DNA of 52,317 nt from Planctomycetota bacterium (GCA_018242525.1 JAFEBS010000037.1:1-52317); one strand, 5' to 3'; counted from the first letter of the stretch, positions 33,409-41,964 are shown. The notes: a model not told the origin generated them from the sequence alone. Numbers and translations are program-made.

Positions 33409-34139
33409 TGGGATCGATTGTGGATCAGGACCTGGTGGAACAGATCGTGTCGAACGTGCTGGCGCAGCTCCAGCCCGCTTCGTCACGCCCCGCTCCGACC
33501 CATCACGTGGCTGTGACACCGGTATTCACCGCACCTGCGCCCGGTGCAGCCGCCGTGACAGTTTTAACGGCCCCCATCATCACGGCGGAGTTGTTGTCGA
33601 CCACCGTTCGCCTGGGGCAACCGTTGCGAGTGGGACAGCAATCGATCCTGACGCCATCCGCTCAAGACTGGCTGAATACCAAGAAGATTTCCTGGAGTCG
33701 CGGGGCCGAAAGCACTTCCGTGTCGACATCCACCAACTACAGTGCTGCGCGCTGGCAGTTGATCGTGCAAACGGTCACTCCCAACGTCAAAGCTCTGCAG
33801 GACGCCCTGAAGCGACAACCGGAGGGCTGGCAACTGGACCTGGTCGGCCAACCGTTGGAAGCGGCGACTCAGGCGGCCAGCATGATCAGTACAGCGGAAC
33901 GAGACGGAGTGGTTGTCTTGAGTGAATATGCCGAGATCATCGCCTGCCGGGCCAACCGCAACGAACGGGTCCGGGCGGCGGTGATTTCTGATCGAAAACA
34001 ACTGGAGCAGACTCGTCAGCACCTGGGAGTCAACCTGGTCTGCATCAATCCCAACGGACGTACATTTATCGAATTGAGAAACCTGCTGCGTGACTGTGCC
34101 GGGGCGAAACCGGCGGCACCGGCGGGATGGAAGGGATAA
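33408..34139 (+). CDS. RpiB/LacAB-like protein with an encapsulation-type N-terminus
   Basis: A 243-residue protein conserved by position in PVM microcompartment loci, of unproven function. The N-terminus DQDLVEQIVSNVLAQLQ is an amphipathic helix with a Pro/Ala linker, like those on PduL and the aldehyde dehydrogenase. A middle segment about 60-110 is unassigned. The C-terminal 120 residues resemble RpiB/LacA/LacB sugar-phosphate isomerases (DGVVVLSEYAEIIACRANRN, ERVRAAVI, LGVNLVCINPNGRT), but the catalytic cysteine block is only loosely matched. It is probably a lumen protein acting on or binding a sugar phosphate. Confidence 0.65.
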   Translation: MGSIVDQDLVEQIVSNVLAQLQPASSRPAPTHHVAVTPVFTAPAPGAAAVTVLTAPIITAELLSTTVRLGQPLRVGQQSILTPSAQDWLNTKKISWSRGAESTSVSTSTNYSAARWQLIVQTVTPNVKALQDALKRQPEGWQLDLVGQPLEAATQAASMISTAERDGVVVLSEYAEIIACRANRNERVRAAVISDRKQLEQTRQHLGVNLVCINPNGRTFIELRNLLRDCAGAKPAAPAGWKG

Positions 34140-34233
34140 GGGTCGAGGGATGAGTCTACGGAAGTGAATGTGCCATGAATGGTTCAATTCCTCCTGTTTG
34201 ACAACCCTCGCCCGGATCCACGAAGGACCTGGC

Positions 34234-34521
34234 ATGCGAGTCGGCGAAGTCATCGGCAACGTTACCTTATCCAAGTGCAACGCGACTGTCGCGGGGGGCA
34301 CCTGGCTGGTCGTGGTGCCTTTGAATATCGCGGGACTCAAGGGAGACGACAAGGGGCGTGACGAGGCGGTCATCGTCTATGATGAACTCGGCGCGTCCCC
34401 CGGAGCAAAGATCGGCTTCAGTGAAGGGGGAGAGGCGGCTAATCCGTTTGCCCCGGACTACAAGCCGCTGGACGCCTACAACGCCTGTATTCTGGATTCA
34501 ATCGAAGTCGACGACATTTAG
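34234..34521 (+). CDS. BMC-P shell vertex protein (third of three)
   Basis: A 95-residue EutN/CcmL-family protein: MRVGEVIGNVTLSKCNATVA, then WLVVVPLNIAGLKG, DEAVIVYDELGASPGAKIGF and a C-terminal NACILDSIEVDDI. GAAGGACC precedes the ATG at 34234; a longer frame upstream has no ribosome site. Three different BMC-P proteins are also described in planctomycete microcompartment loci, suggesting non-identical vertices. Confidence 0.92.
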   Translation: MRVGEVIGNVTLSKCNATVAGGTWLVVVPLNIAGLKGDDKGRDEAVIVYDELGASPGAKIGFSEGGEAANPFAPDYKPLDAYNACILDSIEVDDI

Positions 34522-34606
34522 GAGGGAATGGCTTCGGGTGCCATCACCGACGCTGCCAGCGTCGGAGTGCCGCGAAGGATTCACTCCCACCAACAAGGAT
34601 CTGACC

Positions 34607-35506
34607 ATGAGCAGCCAGTGGAATTCCGGAATCAACGACCGGAAGTTGAAAGAAGAAATCTGCGAAATCGGACGTCGCGTCTACAACAAGGGATTCGCCG
34701 CGGCCAACGACGGAAACATCTCGATCCGCGTGGGCGAGAACGAAGTCCTCTGTTCGCCGACGATGATCTGCAAGGGGTTCATGACGCCGGACGACATCTG
34801 TGCGGTGGACATGGAAGGAACCCAGATCGCCGGCAAGCGGAAGCGGACCAGCGAAGTCCTGCTGCACCTGGCGATCATGAAACACCGTCCCGACGTGAAG
34901 GCCGTCGTCCACTGTCATCCGCCACATGCTACGGCGTTTGCCGTCGCCCGCGAACCGATTCCGCAGTGCATCCTGCCGGAAATCGAAGTTTTCATGGGGG
35001 AAGTGCCGATCGCTCCGTACGAAACCCCAGGTGGACACGCCTTCGCCAATACTGTTGTTCCGTTCCTTCAGAACGGTACGAACACGATCATCCTGACCAA
35101 TCATGGAACGGTGACATTTGGCAAGTCGCTGGAAGACGCGTACTGGAAGACCGAGATTCTGGACGCATACTGCCGCATCCTGCTGCTGTCAAAGCAACTG
35201 GGCCGGGTGACGTATCTGAATGAACGGGAATCGGTCGAACTGCTGGATCTGAAGAAGAAGCTGGGCTTCGACGATCCCCGCTTCCACGTCGAAAACTGCG
35301 ATCTGTGCAGCAACGACGCGTTCCGAGACGGCTATAAGGAAAACAAGCTTGAGCCCAAGGCGTTCGAGCCTGCTCCCGTCTACCCGGGGTACCTGGAACG
35401 GCAAAAGGAAACGGCGGCCCCCAAGGCTGCGGCCAAGTCCGAGCCCGACATGGAAACACTGGTCAAGCTGATTACCGAACAGGTCATGGCGGCCATGAGC
35501 AAGTAG
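34607..35506 (+). CDS. Class II aldolase (fuculose/rhamnulose 1-phosphate type) with a C-terminal encapsulation peptide
   Basis: A 299-residue zinc-dependent aldolase that splits L-fuculose or L-rhamnulose 1-phosphate into DHAP and L-lactaldehyde, the pathway's signature substrate. Zinc and catalytic residues: Glu83 in TSEVLLHL, His102 and His104 in VVHCHPPHATAF, and a later His in LTNHGTVTFG. Core residues end near 235; the rest is a longer linker rich in Ala/Lys/Pro ending DMETLVKLITEQVMAAMSK, an amphipathic helix like the N-terminal peptides on the other enzymes but placed at the C-terminus. Which of the two ketose phosphates is preferred cannot be read from the sequence. It is followed by the dehydrogenase gene 62 bases later. 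Confidence 0.9.
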   Translation: MSSQWNSGINDRKLKEEICEIGRRVYNKGFAAANDGNISIRVGENEVLCSPTMICKGFMTPDDICAVDMEGTQIAGKRKRTSEVLLHLAIMKHRPDVKAVVHCHPPHATAFAVAREPIPQCILPEIEVFMGEVPIAPYETPGGHAFANTVVPFLQNGTNTIILTNHGTVTFGKSLEDAYWKTEILDAYCRILLLSKQLGRVTYLNERESVELLDLKKKLGFDDPRFHVENCDLCSNDAFRDGYKENKLEPKAFEPAPVYPGYLERQKETAAPKAAAKSEPDMETLVKLITEQVMAAMSK

Positions 35507-35568
35507 TTCACCTGCTGAATTGAGCAGTGACATTCGAATCCGTTCGGTTTCCCATTGAAAAGGCAACC

Positions 35569-36492
35569 ATGAAAGTCAGCATTATCGGCGGCGGCGGTTT
35601 GGTCGGTTCCTGTGCCGGGTTTGCACTGCAGGCTGGCAAGATCGTGCGACACATTCACCTGGTGGACGTGAACCAGGAAATGTGTGAAGGTCAGACGCTG
35701 GACCTGTTGCACGGTGCCAGCATACTGGCCGATCAGAAGTTTACGTCCGGGGACATGAAGTCGGCAGGCGACAGCGATTGCATCGTCATTACTGCCGGCC
35801 TGCGACGCAAGCCGGAAGAAAGCCGCCTGGACCTGATCAACCGCAACGTGGCGCTGTTTCGCGGGATCCTGGCGGACCTGAAGTCCGGCGGACTCCGCAA
35901 GGACGCGATCGTCTTCGTCGTCTCGAACCCGGTCGACGTGCTGACGTACCTGGCGATCAAAGAACTCGGCCTGCCCGCATCGCAGGTGATTGGCCTGGGT
36001 ACCGTACTCGACACAACCCGCCTGCGCAGCCTGCTGGCTCAACGCCTGGACGTGCCGCCGACGCAGGTCGATGTCACGATTTTTGGCGAGCACGGCGACA
36101 GCATGGTCCCGATCTGGTCGGCCGCCCAGATTGCCGGTCTGCCGCTGGACAAGTATCCCGGCGTCAATTCGCAGTTGATTGCCGACATCGAAAAGAAGAC
36201 GCGCGGCAGCGGTGCTGAAGTGATCAAGAAAAAGGGCGGAGCCGGGTTCGCCGTGGGAGTGTCGATTGCCGACGTCGTCCATGCGATCGCTCTGGATCAG
36301 CGCCGCATCCTGCCGGTCAGTTCGCTGCAGTCAGGAGCCTACGGCCTGCGTGACGTAGCGATCTCGGTCCCGACCGTCGTCGGTCGCAAGGGCGTCCTGG
36401 GGGTGATCGAAGTCGAACTGTGGCCCAAGGAAAAGATGGCTCTGCAGAAGTCTGGTGGCGTGCTGCGTGAGACCATCGAAAAAGTGCTGTAA
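35569..36492 (+). CDS. Lactate/malate dehydrogenase homologue
   Basis: A 307-residue NAD-dependent 2-hydroxyacid dehydrogenase, last gene of the microcompartment operon and presumed to recycle NAD(H). Rossmann motif IIGGGGLVGS, an Asp at the end of the second strand (HLVDVNQ), catalytic Asp/Arg-containing blocks, and FGEHGDSMVP with the catalytic His. At the substrate-specificity loop it reads AGLRRKPEESRLDL: Arg80 occupies the place where lactate dehydrogenases have Gln102 and malate dehydrogenases have Arg102. A malate-like or other substrate is therefore possible. No encapsulation peptide seen. Its stop abuts the stop of the convergent gene with no bases between. Confidence 0.88.
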   Translation: MKVSIIGGGGLVGSCAGFALQAGKIVRHIHLVDVNQEMCEGQTLDLLHGASILADQKFTSGDMKSAGDSDCIVITAGLRRKPEESRLDLINRNVALFRGILADLKSGGLRKDAIVFVVSNPVDVLTYLAIKELGLPASQVIGLGTVLDTTRLRSLLAQRLDVPPTQVDVTIFGEHGDSMVPIWSAAQIAGLPLDKYPGVNSQLIADIEKKTRGSGAEVIKKKGGAGFAVGVSIADVVHAIALDQRRILPVSSLQSGAYGLRDVAISVPTVVGRKGVLGVIEVELWPKEKMALQKSGGVLRETIEKVL

Positions 36493-37410
36493 TTATGCCG
36501 CGTGGTTGATCGGCTGTGAAAGCGCGATGAATCCGACTCGGTCGGACTGACACTCTTCTGACGGACCACTGCGTCGGACCGACAGACGAGCACCGAACGG
36601 GAAGACGGCGGCGACCCGGATTTCAAGCCCCACTCCATCCAGATCCTCGGTTTCCACTGCGGGAACATGGGCCAGGGGGGGGCAGAACGCGACGTGGATG
36701 ACCGTTTCCCGCTGGCCACTTGCAAAGGGGACCCGAACCCAGCCTTCGATCTGTTCCCCGTTGTCTGACTGGCGGCGGGACAGCCACAACGTTTGATTCT
36801 CATCCGATTCTGCTTCAGAATCAAAATCGGAACATTGACCGGCAGAGAACTCAAGGACCTCTGACTCAACCGTCGGCGGGTCGAGCGGTAATGAGTCGAT
36901 TCCAACATCTGCCGCGCGGACCGTCATGACTTCAGGTCTGAATGTCGACGACATTGAAATCGTCGGTTGCTGAGGACCGCGAGTCGCGCGACGAGTATCA
37001 AGAGCCTGCAGCCATTGCTGATCGTCGATTGTGATTGCCAGCGTTTGCAGAATCAGGATGCCGGCCAGAATGCCGCCCGCCAGCGGGCTTGCTCCGATCA
37101 GGATCGACCAGCCCCAGGCTCCAGTCACACCCACGGAAATGGCTGGGGCGACCCACGGGTGCGTTGCAGCCCGCGAATGAACGCCCCGGCCTCCTGTCAG
37201 CAAGAACCAGGCCGTCCACGACGCCACGGCCACAGCGAGGGTGGAACAACACGCCAGGCCGATCGAGATTGGGGTTTGAAACTCGCCCGAGAATCGACGC
37301 GTCATCAGGACTGCGTCAGCGATCACGAGCGAAGACCAGATCCAGACGGCCACCGATCGCCGCCCGCCACTGGAGTGTTTCTGCTCGCTTCCCCGCATCG
37401 AATCCGGCAT
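36493..37410 (-). CDS. Hypothetical membrane protein
   Basis: A 305-residue protein I cannot assign. Four transmembrane segments lie in the first 125 residues (VAVWIWSSLVIADAVL, IGLACCSTLAVAVASWTAWF, VAPAISVGVTGAWGWSILI, GGILAGILILQTLAITI). The remaining 180 residues are soluble, acidic in the middle (FDSEAESDENQ), with a beta-type end (VRVPFASGQRETVIHVAFCP, VGLEIRVAAVFPFGARLSVRR). AAGGGA lies four bases before the ATG. It is convergent with the microcompartment operon and lies downstream of the metK terminator. Confidence 0.6.
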   Translation of the reverse strand: MPDSMRGSEQKHSSGGRRSVAVWIWSSLVIADAVLMTRRFSGEFQTPISIGLACCSTLAVAVASWTAWFLLTGGRGVHSRAATHPWVAPAISVGVTGAWGWSILIGASPLAGGILAGILILQTLAITIDDQQWLQALDTRRATRGPQQPTISMSSTFRPEVMTVRAADVGIDSLPLDPPTVESEVLEFSAGQCSDFDSEAESDENQTLWLSRRQSDNGEQIEGWVRVPFASGQRETVIHVAFCPPLAHVPAVETEDLDGVGLEIRVAAVFPFGARLSVRRSGPSEECQSDRVGFIALSQPINHAA

Positions 37411-37453
37411 GGAGTCCCTTCCATCCCATGTTCCTGGTCACAGACGCTTTCAG

Positions 37454-37493
37454 CAAAAACCGGGAACTGTCCGTGCTGCTCGAACAGTTCCCG
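37454..37493 (-). terminator. Rho-independent terminator of metK
   Basis: Minus strand: perfect 10-bp stem CGGGAACTGT/ACAGTTCCCG with a 13-base loop, followed by GTTTTTGC. It starts 25 bases after the metK stop. Confidence 0.85.
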
Positions 37494-37518
37494 CTTTCAT
37501 CATCGGCAATTCAGCCGG

Positions 37519-38664
37519 TCAGATTCCGGCGGCTTTCCGCAGGTCGGCCGCCATATTGGTGGCTTCCCAGGTAAAGTTGGCGTCATCCCGACCGAAGTGT
37601 CCGCCGCTGGCGGTCTTGCGGTAAATCGGCTGGCGCAGCTTCAGGTATTCGATAATGCCCAGTGGTGTCAATCGGAAATGATCCCGCACCAGGGCGACAA
37701 TCTTGTCCTCGGCAATGGCACTCGTGCCAAACGTGGAAACCCGCACACTGACTGGATCCGCCACGCCGATGGCATATGCCAACTGAACTTCGCAATCGGT
37801 CGCCAATCCCGCAGCAACGATGTTCTTGGCGACGTGGCGAGCCATGTACGCAGCGGAACGATCGACCTTGGTGGGATCCTTGCCGCTGAAGGCACCGCCG
37901 CCATGCCGGCCCCATCCCCCATAGGTGTCCACAATAATCTTGCGGCCGGTCAGGCCGGTATCGCCGTGCGGACCGCCGACCACGAATTTGCCGGTGGGGT
38001 TGATGTGATACTTCGTCTTTGCGGACAGCAGTTCGGCAGGAACTGATTTCTTGACGACTTCGGACGTCACGAAGCTGGCAATGTCTGCCTGCGAGACGTT
38101 CTCGTGATGCTGCGTGGAAACGACGACCGCCGAAATACCGACGGGCTTGTTATTCGAATCGTACTCGACAGTCACCTGGCTCTTGGCGTCCGGACGCAAC
38201 CAGTCGACTTCCTTCTGCTGGCGGGCTTCGGTCAGGCGGTTGATGATCCGGTGCGACAGGGAGATCGGCAGCGGCATCAATTCTGGAGTCTGGTTGCACG
38301 CATATCCGAACATCAGTCCCTGATCGCCAGCCCCTTCACGATCGACACCCATGGCGATGTCGGGACTTTGACTATGGATCGCCACCAGGACCTTGGCGGT
38401 TTCGTGGTGAAAACCGACATTGTCGAATGTGTAGCCAATGTCCTTGATGACATCACGGGCGACCTGAACATAGTCGAGCTTGCCTTGTGTCGTGATTTCA
38501 CCGGACAGGACCACCAGGTCGGTCGTGCACAGGGTTTCGCACGCGACACGCGAACGAGGGTCCTGGGCCAGCAGCGCATCGAGCACGCCGTCAGAAATCT
38601 GGTCAGACACCTTGTCCGGGTGGCCCATGCTGACCGATTCGCTGGTGAAAAGATAATTCGACAT
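37519..38664 (-). CDS. metK: S-adenosylmethionine synthetase
   Basis: A 381-residue methionine adenosyltransferase making SAM from ATP and methionine. The N-terminus is MSNYLFTSESVSMGHPDKVSDQIS, with the substrate-binding His-Pro-Asp-Lys. The first signature is GAGDQGLMFGYA, the second is GGGAFSGKDPTKVDRS, and the three-domain length is normal. GGAG about ten bases before the ATG sets the start at 38664; the longer frame adds non-conserved residues. The 321-base upstream gap (38665-38985) has an imperfect GGAAG/CTTCC hairpin but no recognisable SAM riboswitch. Confidence 0.96.
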   Translation of the reverse strand: MSNYLFTSESVSMGHPDKVSDQISDGVLDALLAQDPRSRVACETLCTTDLVVLSGEITTQGKLDYVQVARDVIKDIGYTFDNVGFHHETAKVLVAIHSQSPDIAMGVDREGAGDQGLMFGYACNQTPELMPLPISLSHRIINRLTEARQQKEVDWLRPDAKSQVTVEYDSNNKPVGISAVVVSTQHHENVSQADIASFVTSEVVKKSVPAELLSAKTKYHINPTGKFVVGGPHGDTGLTGRKIIVDTYGGWGRHGGGAFSGKDPTKVDRSAAYMARHVAKNIVAAGLATDCEVQLAYAIGVADPVSVRVSTFGTSAIAEDKIVALVRDHFRLTPLGIIEYLKLRQPIYRKTASGGHFGRDDANFTWEATNMAADLRKAAGI

Positions 38665-38985
38665 CAAACAGGCACTCCGTGAAGCTCGCGACGTTCCAGT
38701 CAATCCAGTCTTGTGGGGAAGGTCTGCCAGCCGGAACGGACCGCAGGTCAGCTTCCAAACGAACTCGTGATTCTACGATTCCGTCGGGGTGCTCTCAACC
38801 CGTCGTTTGGATTCTGTACGTGGTTCCAGTGATAAACACCGCCCAAAAGTCCAAAACAGCCTATGCATTGGCGTTGACCGATGCGACAGGCCGGACGGCG
38901 TTGAATTGGTAGCCGGGCCGGTTTGTTGAGGTCGGTCAAACTGAAAACCATGGCAAAGGCTTCACCAAGAGCGAGCTTCTTCGAA

Positions 38986-39744
38986 TCACCCCCCCAACCC
39001 GGCACCGCCTCCCATGCCAATGTCTTCGCCCGTAAACCGTCCGTGAGCCGCAATAAACAGTGCCAATTCGGCCACTTCCCCGGGGACATTCTGGCGTTGA
39101 TCCAGCGTAATCTGGCTGATGGCGTCGTGGACTTGAGCGGGCTGCAAGTCCATCATTGCGGTCGCCGTTGGACCCGGCGAGATGCAGTTCACGCGAATCC
39201 CGTGCGGTCGCCACTGCATGGCTGCGGCATTGACGAAGGCCGACAATCCCGCCTTTGTGGTGTTGTAGACGGGATTGACACGAGACCCTGACCGAGCCCG
39301 GGTGCCGGCAATCGATCCCAGGATCAGAATGCTCCCCCGTCGCATGGGAATCATCAGTTGAGCAGTGGCCTGAGCACAGTAAAAGGCGCCATTCAGATTC
39401 ACGTCCACCGTCCGGTCCCAGATCTCTGGTGTCGTGTCCGCCAGGGATTCCAGATTCAAGATCCCGGCCGTGTAAAACAGGAAGTGGGGGACGCCCGCAG
39501 TCTCATTGACAAACGCGAAAAAGTCGGCGACGGACCCGGCATCGCGGACATCGACCGGGTGTACCTGGATTTCCGTATCGGCCGCGGAATTCTCCAGTCC
39601 CTGCAGGATTGCCGGATCGCGGTCACCGACAATCAGCCGAGCGGCATGTCCAACGAGTTGCTGGATGATTGCGCCGCCAATTCCCCCGGCCCCAATGACA
39701 ACGGCCGTAGAGTCCTGGTAATGGCTTGAGATGCGACCAAACAT
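38986..39744 (-). CDS. Short-chain dehydrogenase/reductase (SDR)
   Basis: A 252-residue NAD(P)-dependent oxidoreductase of the classical SDR family. It has the nucleotide-binding motif GAGGIGG in VVIGAGGIGGAIIQ, an acidic residue after the second strand (VGDRDPA), NVNLNGAFYCA, catalytic Ser in ILGSIAGT, Tyr-x-x-x-Lys in PVYNTTKAGLSAF, and the ISPGPTATAM substrate-loop block. GGAG is spaced correctly for the ATG at 39744; a TTG five codons earlier would overlap that site. Substrate unknown. It lies between metK and a phosphatase-like gene on the same strand with no clear functional link. Confidence 0.88.
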   Translation of the reverse strand: MFGRISSHYQDSTAVVIGAGGIGGAIIQQLVGHAARLIVGDRDPAILQGLENSAADTEIQVHPVDVRDAGSVADFFAFVNETAGVPHFLFYTAGILNLESLADTTPEIWDRTVDVNLNGAFYCAQATAQLMIPMRRGSILILGSIAGTRARSGSRVNPVYNTTKAGLSAFVNAAAMQWRPHGIRVNCISPGPTATAMMDLQPAQVHDAISQITLDQRQNVPGEVAELALFIAAHGRFTGEDIGMGGGAGLGG

Positions 39745-39801
39745 GCGTCGAAACTCCAAGTTGAACGACCGTGGAATCGTTCGGGATCAGTCTGGGAGCG
39801 A

Positions 39802-40800
39802 TCAGTTGCGAAACTTCGCATGACAATCGTCGCAGCGTTGTTTGACTTTCGCCACGGCGGCAGCCCGTTCGGGACTCGATTTTGCAGGCGATCGCAATTC
39901 CGCCTTGATGACGTCGGCGAGCCGTTCCAGATCATCGACGATTTCACGAAATCCCGGCTGCATCGGTTCGGCCACATCCGCCAGCCGGGCCGCTTCACGA
40001 AACTGCTCGGCAACGTCGTACGCGGTCGTCAATTGCATCGAGATCGTGGTTGTATTGCGATCCTCGACGGGGACGGCCACGCGATCCCACATCCGGTCGA
40101 TCTCGGCCATCGTCCGCGCCAGCGGAGGCACGGGCGAAATCTCCGGCAGGTCCGACTTTTCGGCACTGAGTTCCGTGTCCGTCGGGCAGGCCAGGTCACG
40201 GGCACTTTCGAACAATCCCTGGTACTGATCGCCGGTCCCGATCACCTTCATCGTGGCGACGGCTTGCTCCGGGGTCACATGCTTGTCCAGGCAGCGCCAC
40301 AGTGAGACCGCCGCCGCAGGACCTCGATGCTTGCCGTGATGGCAATGCAGGTAGATGGATCCCGGCAGCTCACGCGAGGCCCGGACCAGGTCGACCAGAG
40401 TTTCATGGGGAACACTGCCGTAAGTAATTGGCAGGTGGACATACCGCATGCCATGAGCACGCGCGGCCTCGACGTCGGGCACCGCACCATCGACACTGAT
40501 GATGGTCTTGACGCCCAATCGCGCCAGCGATTCGAACGCACCTTCCTCGTCCGGCGAACTGCCGGTATACAGCGATTCGCCCAGCCGATAGACATTATGC
40601 AGGCCGACAGAATTCGACGCGTGAATCGACTTCACAGACTGCGGAACCGCCGCGCGCAGCCGAACATCTGCCGGGGCTGCCTGACGCTCAATTCGGGCGG
40701 TCATCACCAGCCCGACGGCAACAGCAGCAATCAACAAACCACAGAAAAAGAACATCCCACCACCGGTGGATGCCTGAGGGCCGGGAACCTGAGCAGTCAT
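39802..40800 (-). CDS. Dual-specificity phosphatase-like protein with C-terminal cytochrome c'-like haem motif
   Basis: A 332-residue exported or membrane-anchored protein. A transmembrane anchor or uncleaved signal at about 16-34 (MFFFCGLLIAAVAVGLVM) is followed by a cysteine-phosphatase-like domain (about 65-215) with HCHHGKHRG, the Cys-x5-Arg loop (Cys153, Arg159). A helical domain (about 235-332) ends CDDCHAKFRN, a CxxCH haem-binding motif (Cys323, Cys326, His327) in the last helix of a four-helix bundle, as in cytochrome c'. I know of no standard family with both. The start has only a weak ribosome site. The phosphatase general acid is not evident, so activity is uncertain. Confidence 0.75.
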   Translation of the reverse strand: MTAQVPGPQASTGGGMFFFCGLLIAAVAVGLVMTARIERQAAPADVRLRAAVPQSVKSIHASNSVGLHNVYRLGESLYTGSSPDEEGAFESLARLGVKTIISVDGAVPDVEAARAHGMRYVHLPITYGSVPHETLVDLVRASRELPGSIYLHCHHGKHRGPAAAVSLWRCLDKHVTPEQAVATMKVIGTGDQYQGLFESARDLACPTDTELSAEKSDLPEISPVPPLARTMAEIDRMWDRVAVPVEDRNTTTISMQLTTAYDVAEQFREAARLADVAEPMQPGFREIVDDLERLADVIKAELRSPAKSSPERAAAVAKVKQRCDDCHAKFRN

Positions 40801-40931
40801 GGAAGCGAAATCTCGGAAGGATTGATGGCAGAGTCACGCAGCGTGAAAATAACTGCCCTGTACGTCAACCGGCAACCGCTTCAGGCCTCTTCGTACGGAA
40901 ACCGCGAAAACTTTACGGCCGATCCCATCCT

Positions 40932-41138
40932 GCTTTGCCCAACAAACGCGGGCTGCCCCCCTGCCGCTGTGGTTTCCCCGCAGATCGGATACCTGTGGCA
41001 GGGGTCTGACCGGCTTTGCCCAACGAATGGGGTCAGACCCCGACCACAGGTATCTGATTTGAATAGAAACCACATTGGGAGGGGGTCAGACCCCATTCGT
41101 TGGGCAAAGCCGGGCTGACCCCATTTGTTGGGCGAAGC
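40932..41138. repeat. Cluster of inverted repeats with four GCTTTGCCCAAC copies
   Basis: The 17-base string GCTTTGCCCAACGAATG or a one- to three-mismatch variant occurs at 40932 and 41013 and, inverted, at 41094 and 41122. Palindromes around GGGGTCTGACC and GGGGTCAGACCCC lie between, and an outer arm GATACCTGTGG pairs with CCACAGGTATC. It resembles intergenic REP-type elements and fills the space between the phosphatase-like gene start and the LptB-like gene end. Confidence 0.8.
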
Positions 41139-41163
41139 CATCCCGCCCAGTTTCACACCGCCG

Positions 41164-41964
41164 TCAGGCGGCATTGCTGGCTCCGCCATCGGACTGGTCG
41201 GAGTACTGAGTCTGGAAGGCCCCCTTGCTTTCGATGATCGAAGTGGCATCGAACCGCTTGCCAAAGTAGTGCTTTTGAGCCAGTTCGTCGTTCAACACGG
41301 TTTCCGCATCCCCGCTGACGAGGATTCGCCCCGAGAATACGATGTAACTGCGGTCGGTAATGGTCAGGGTTTCGCGTTCGCGGTGGTCGGTCAGCAGGAT
41401 TGAAATCCCCCGGTTTCGCAAATCGGCGATGATGTCCTGAATACTGTGAATCGTGACCGGATCGATCCCGGTAAACGGTTCATCCAGCAGGATCAGTCGC
41501 GGGTCGCTGGCCAGACAACGGGCGATTTCCAGGCGGCGGCGTTCTCCGCCCGACAGCGTTCCCGCCGTCTGCTGCCGCTTGTCGATCAGTCCGAACATGT
41601 CCAGCAGTTCATCGGCCCGGGCCATCCGGTCGCGATACGACTTCGGCTGAAACTCAAGCACCGCGTACAGATTCTGTTCGACGGACAGCTTCCCGAAGAC
41701 GCTGTCGTTTTGAGGCAGATAGCCCATGCCGTGCTGCGCGCGTTTGTACAGCGGCCAGTGAGTGACGTCGACATCGTTGAAAATGACCTGCCCGGCCGTC
41801 GGTTTGACCAGCCCGCAAGCCATGCTGAAACTGGTCGATTTCCCGGCGCCGTTCGGCCCCAGCAACCCGACGATCTCGCCGGGTTCGACGTAAAAGCTGA
41901 CTCCATCCACAGCCAGTTTGCCGGGATATTGCTTCACGAGACCATTGCATTGCAGCAGCGACAT
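41164..41964 (-). CDS. lptB: ABC transporter ATPase, LptB-like
   Basis: A 266-residue ATPase subunit with LptB character, which powers lipopolysaccharide extraction from the inner membrane. Walker A is GPNGAGKSTSF, the signature TLSGGERRRLEIARCLA, Walker B PRLILLDEPFTGIDP, and the switch His is in LLTDHRERETL. The LptB-typical PQNDSVFGKLSV region follows the Q-loop. The C-terminus is about 25 residues longer than E. coli LptB. GGAGG six bases before the ATG fixes the start. It lies 87 bases downstream of signal peptidase I. No LptF/G gene is in the window, so the role is inferred from similarity. Confidence 0.85.
   Translation of the reverse strand: MSLLQCNGLVKQYPGKLAVDGVSFYVEPGEIVGLLGPNGAGKSTSFSMACGLVKPTAGQVIFNDVDVTHWPLYKRAQHGMGYLPQNDSVFGKLSVEQNLYAVLEFQPKSYRDRMARADELLDMFGLIDKRQQTAGTLSGGERRRLEIARCLASDPRLILLDEPFTGIDPVTIHSIQDIIADLRNRGISILLTDHRERETLTITDRSYIVFSGRILVSGDAETVLNDELAQKHYFGKRFDATSIIESKGAFQTQYSDQSDGGASNAA

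Noticed and set aside
36487..36496. Abutting convergent stops of the dehydrogenase and the membrane-protein gene as a special signal
   Set aside because: The two stops are adjacent (TAA then TTA) with no hairpin; this is a compact gene arrangement, not a feature.
38665..38985. SAM riboswitch upstream of metK
   Set aside because: An imperfect hairpin is present, but none of the conserved SAM-I or related core strings was found.
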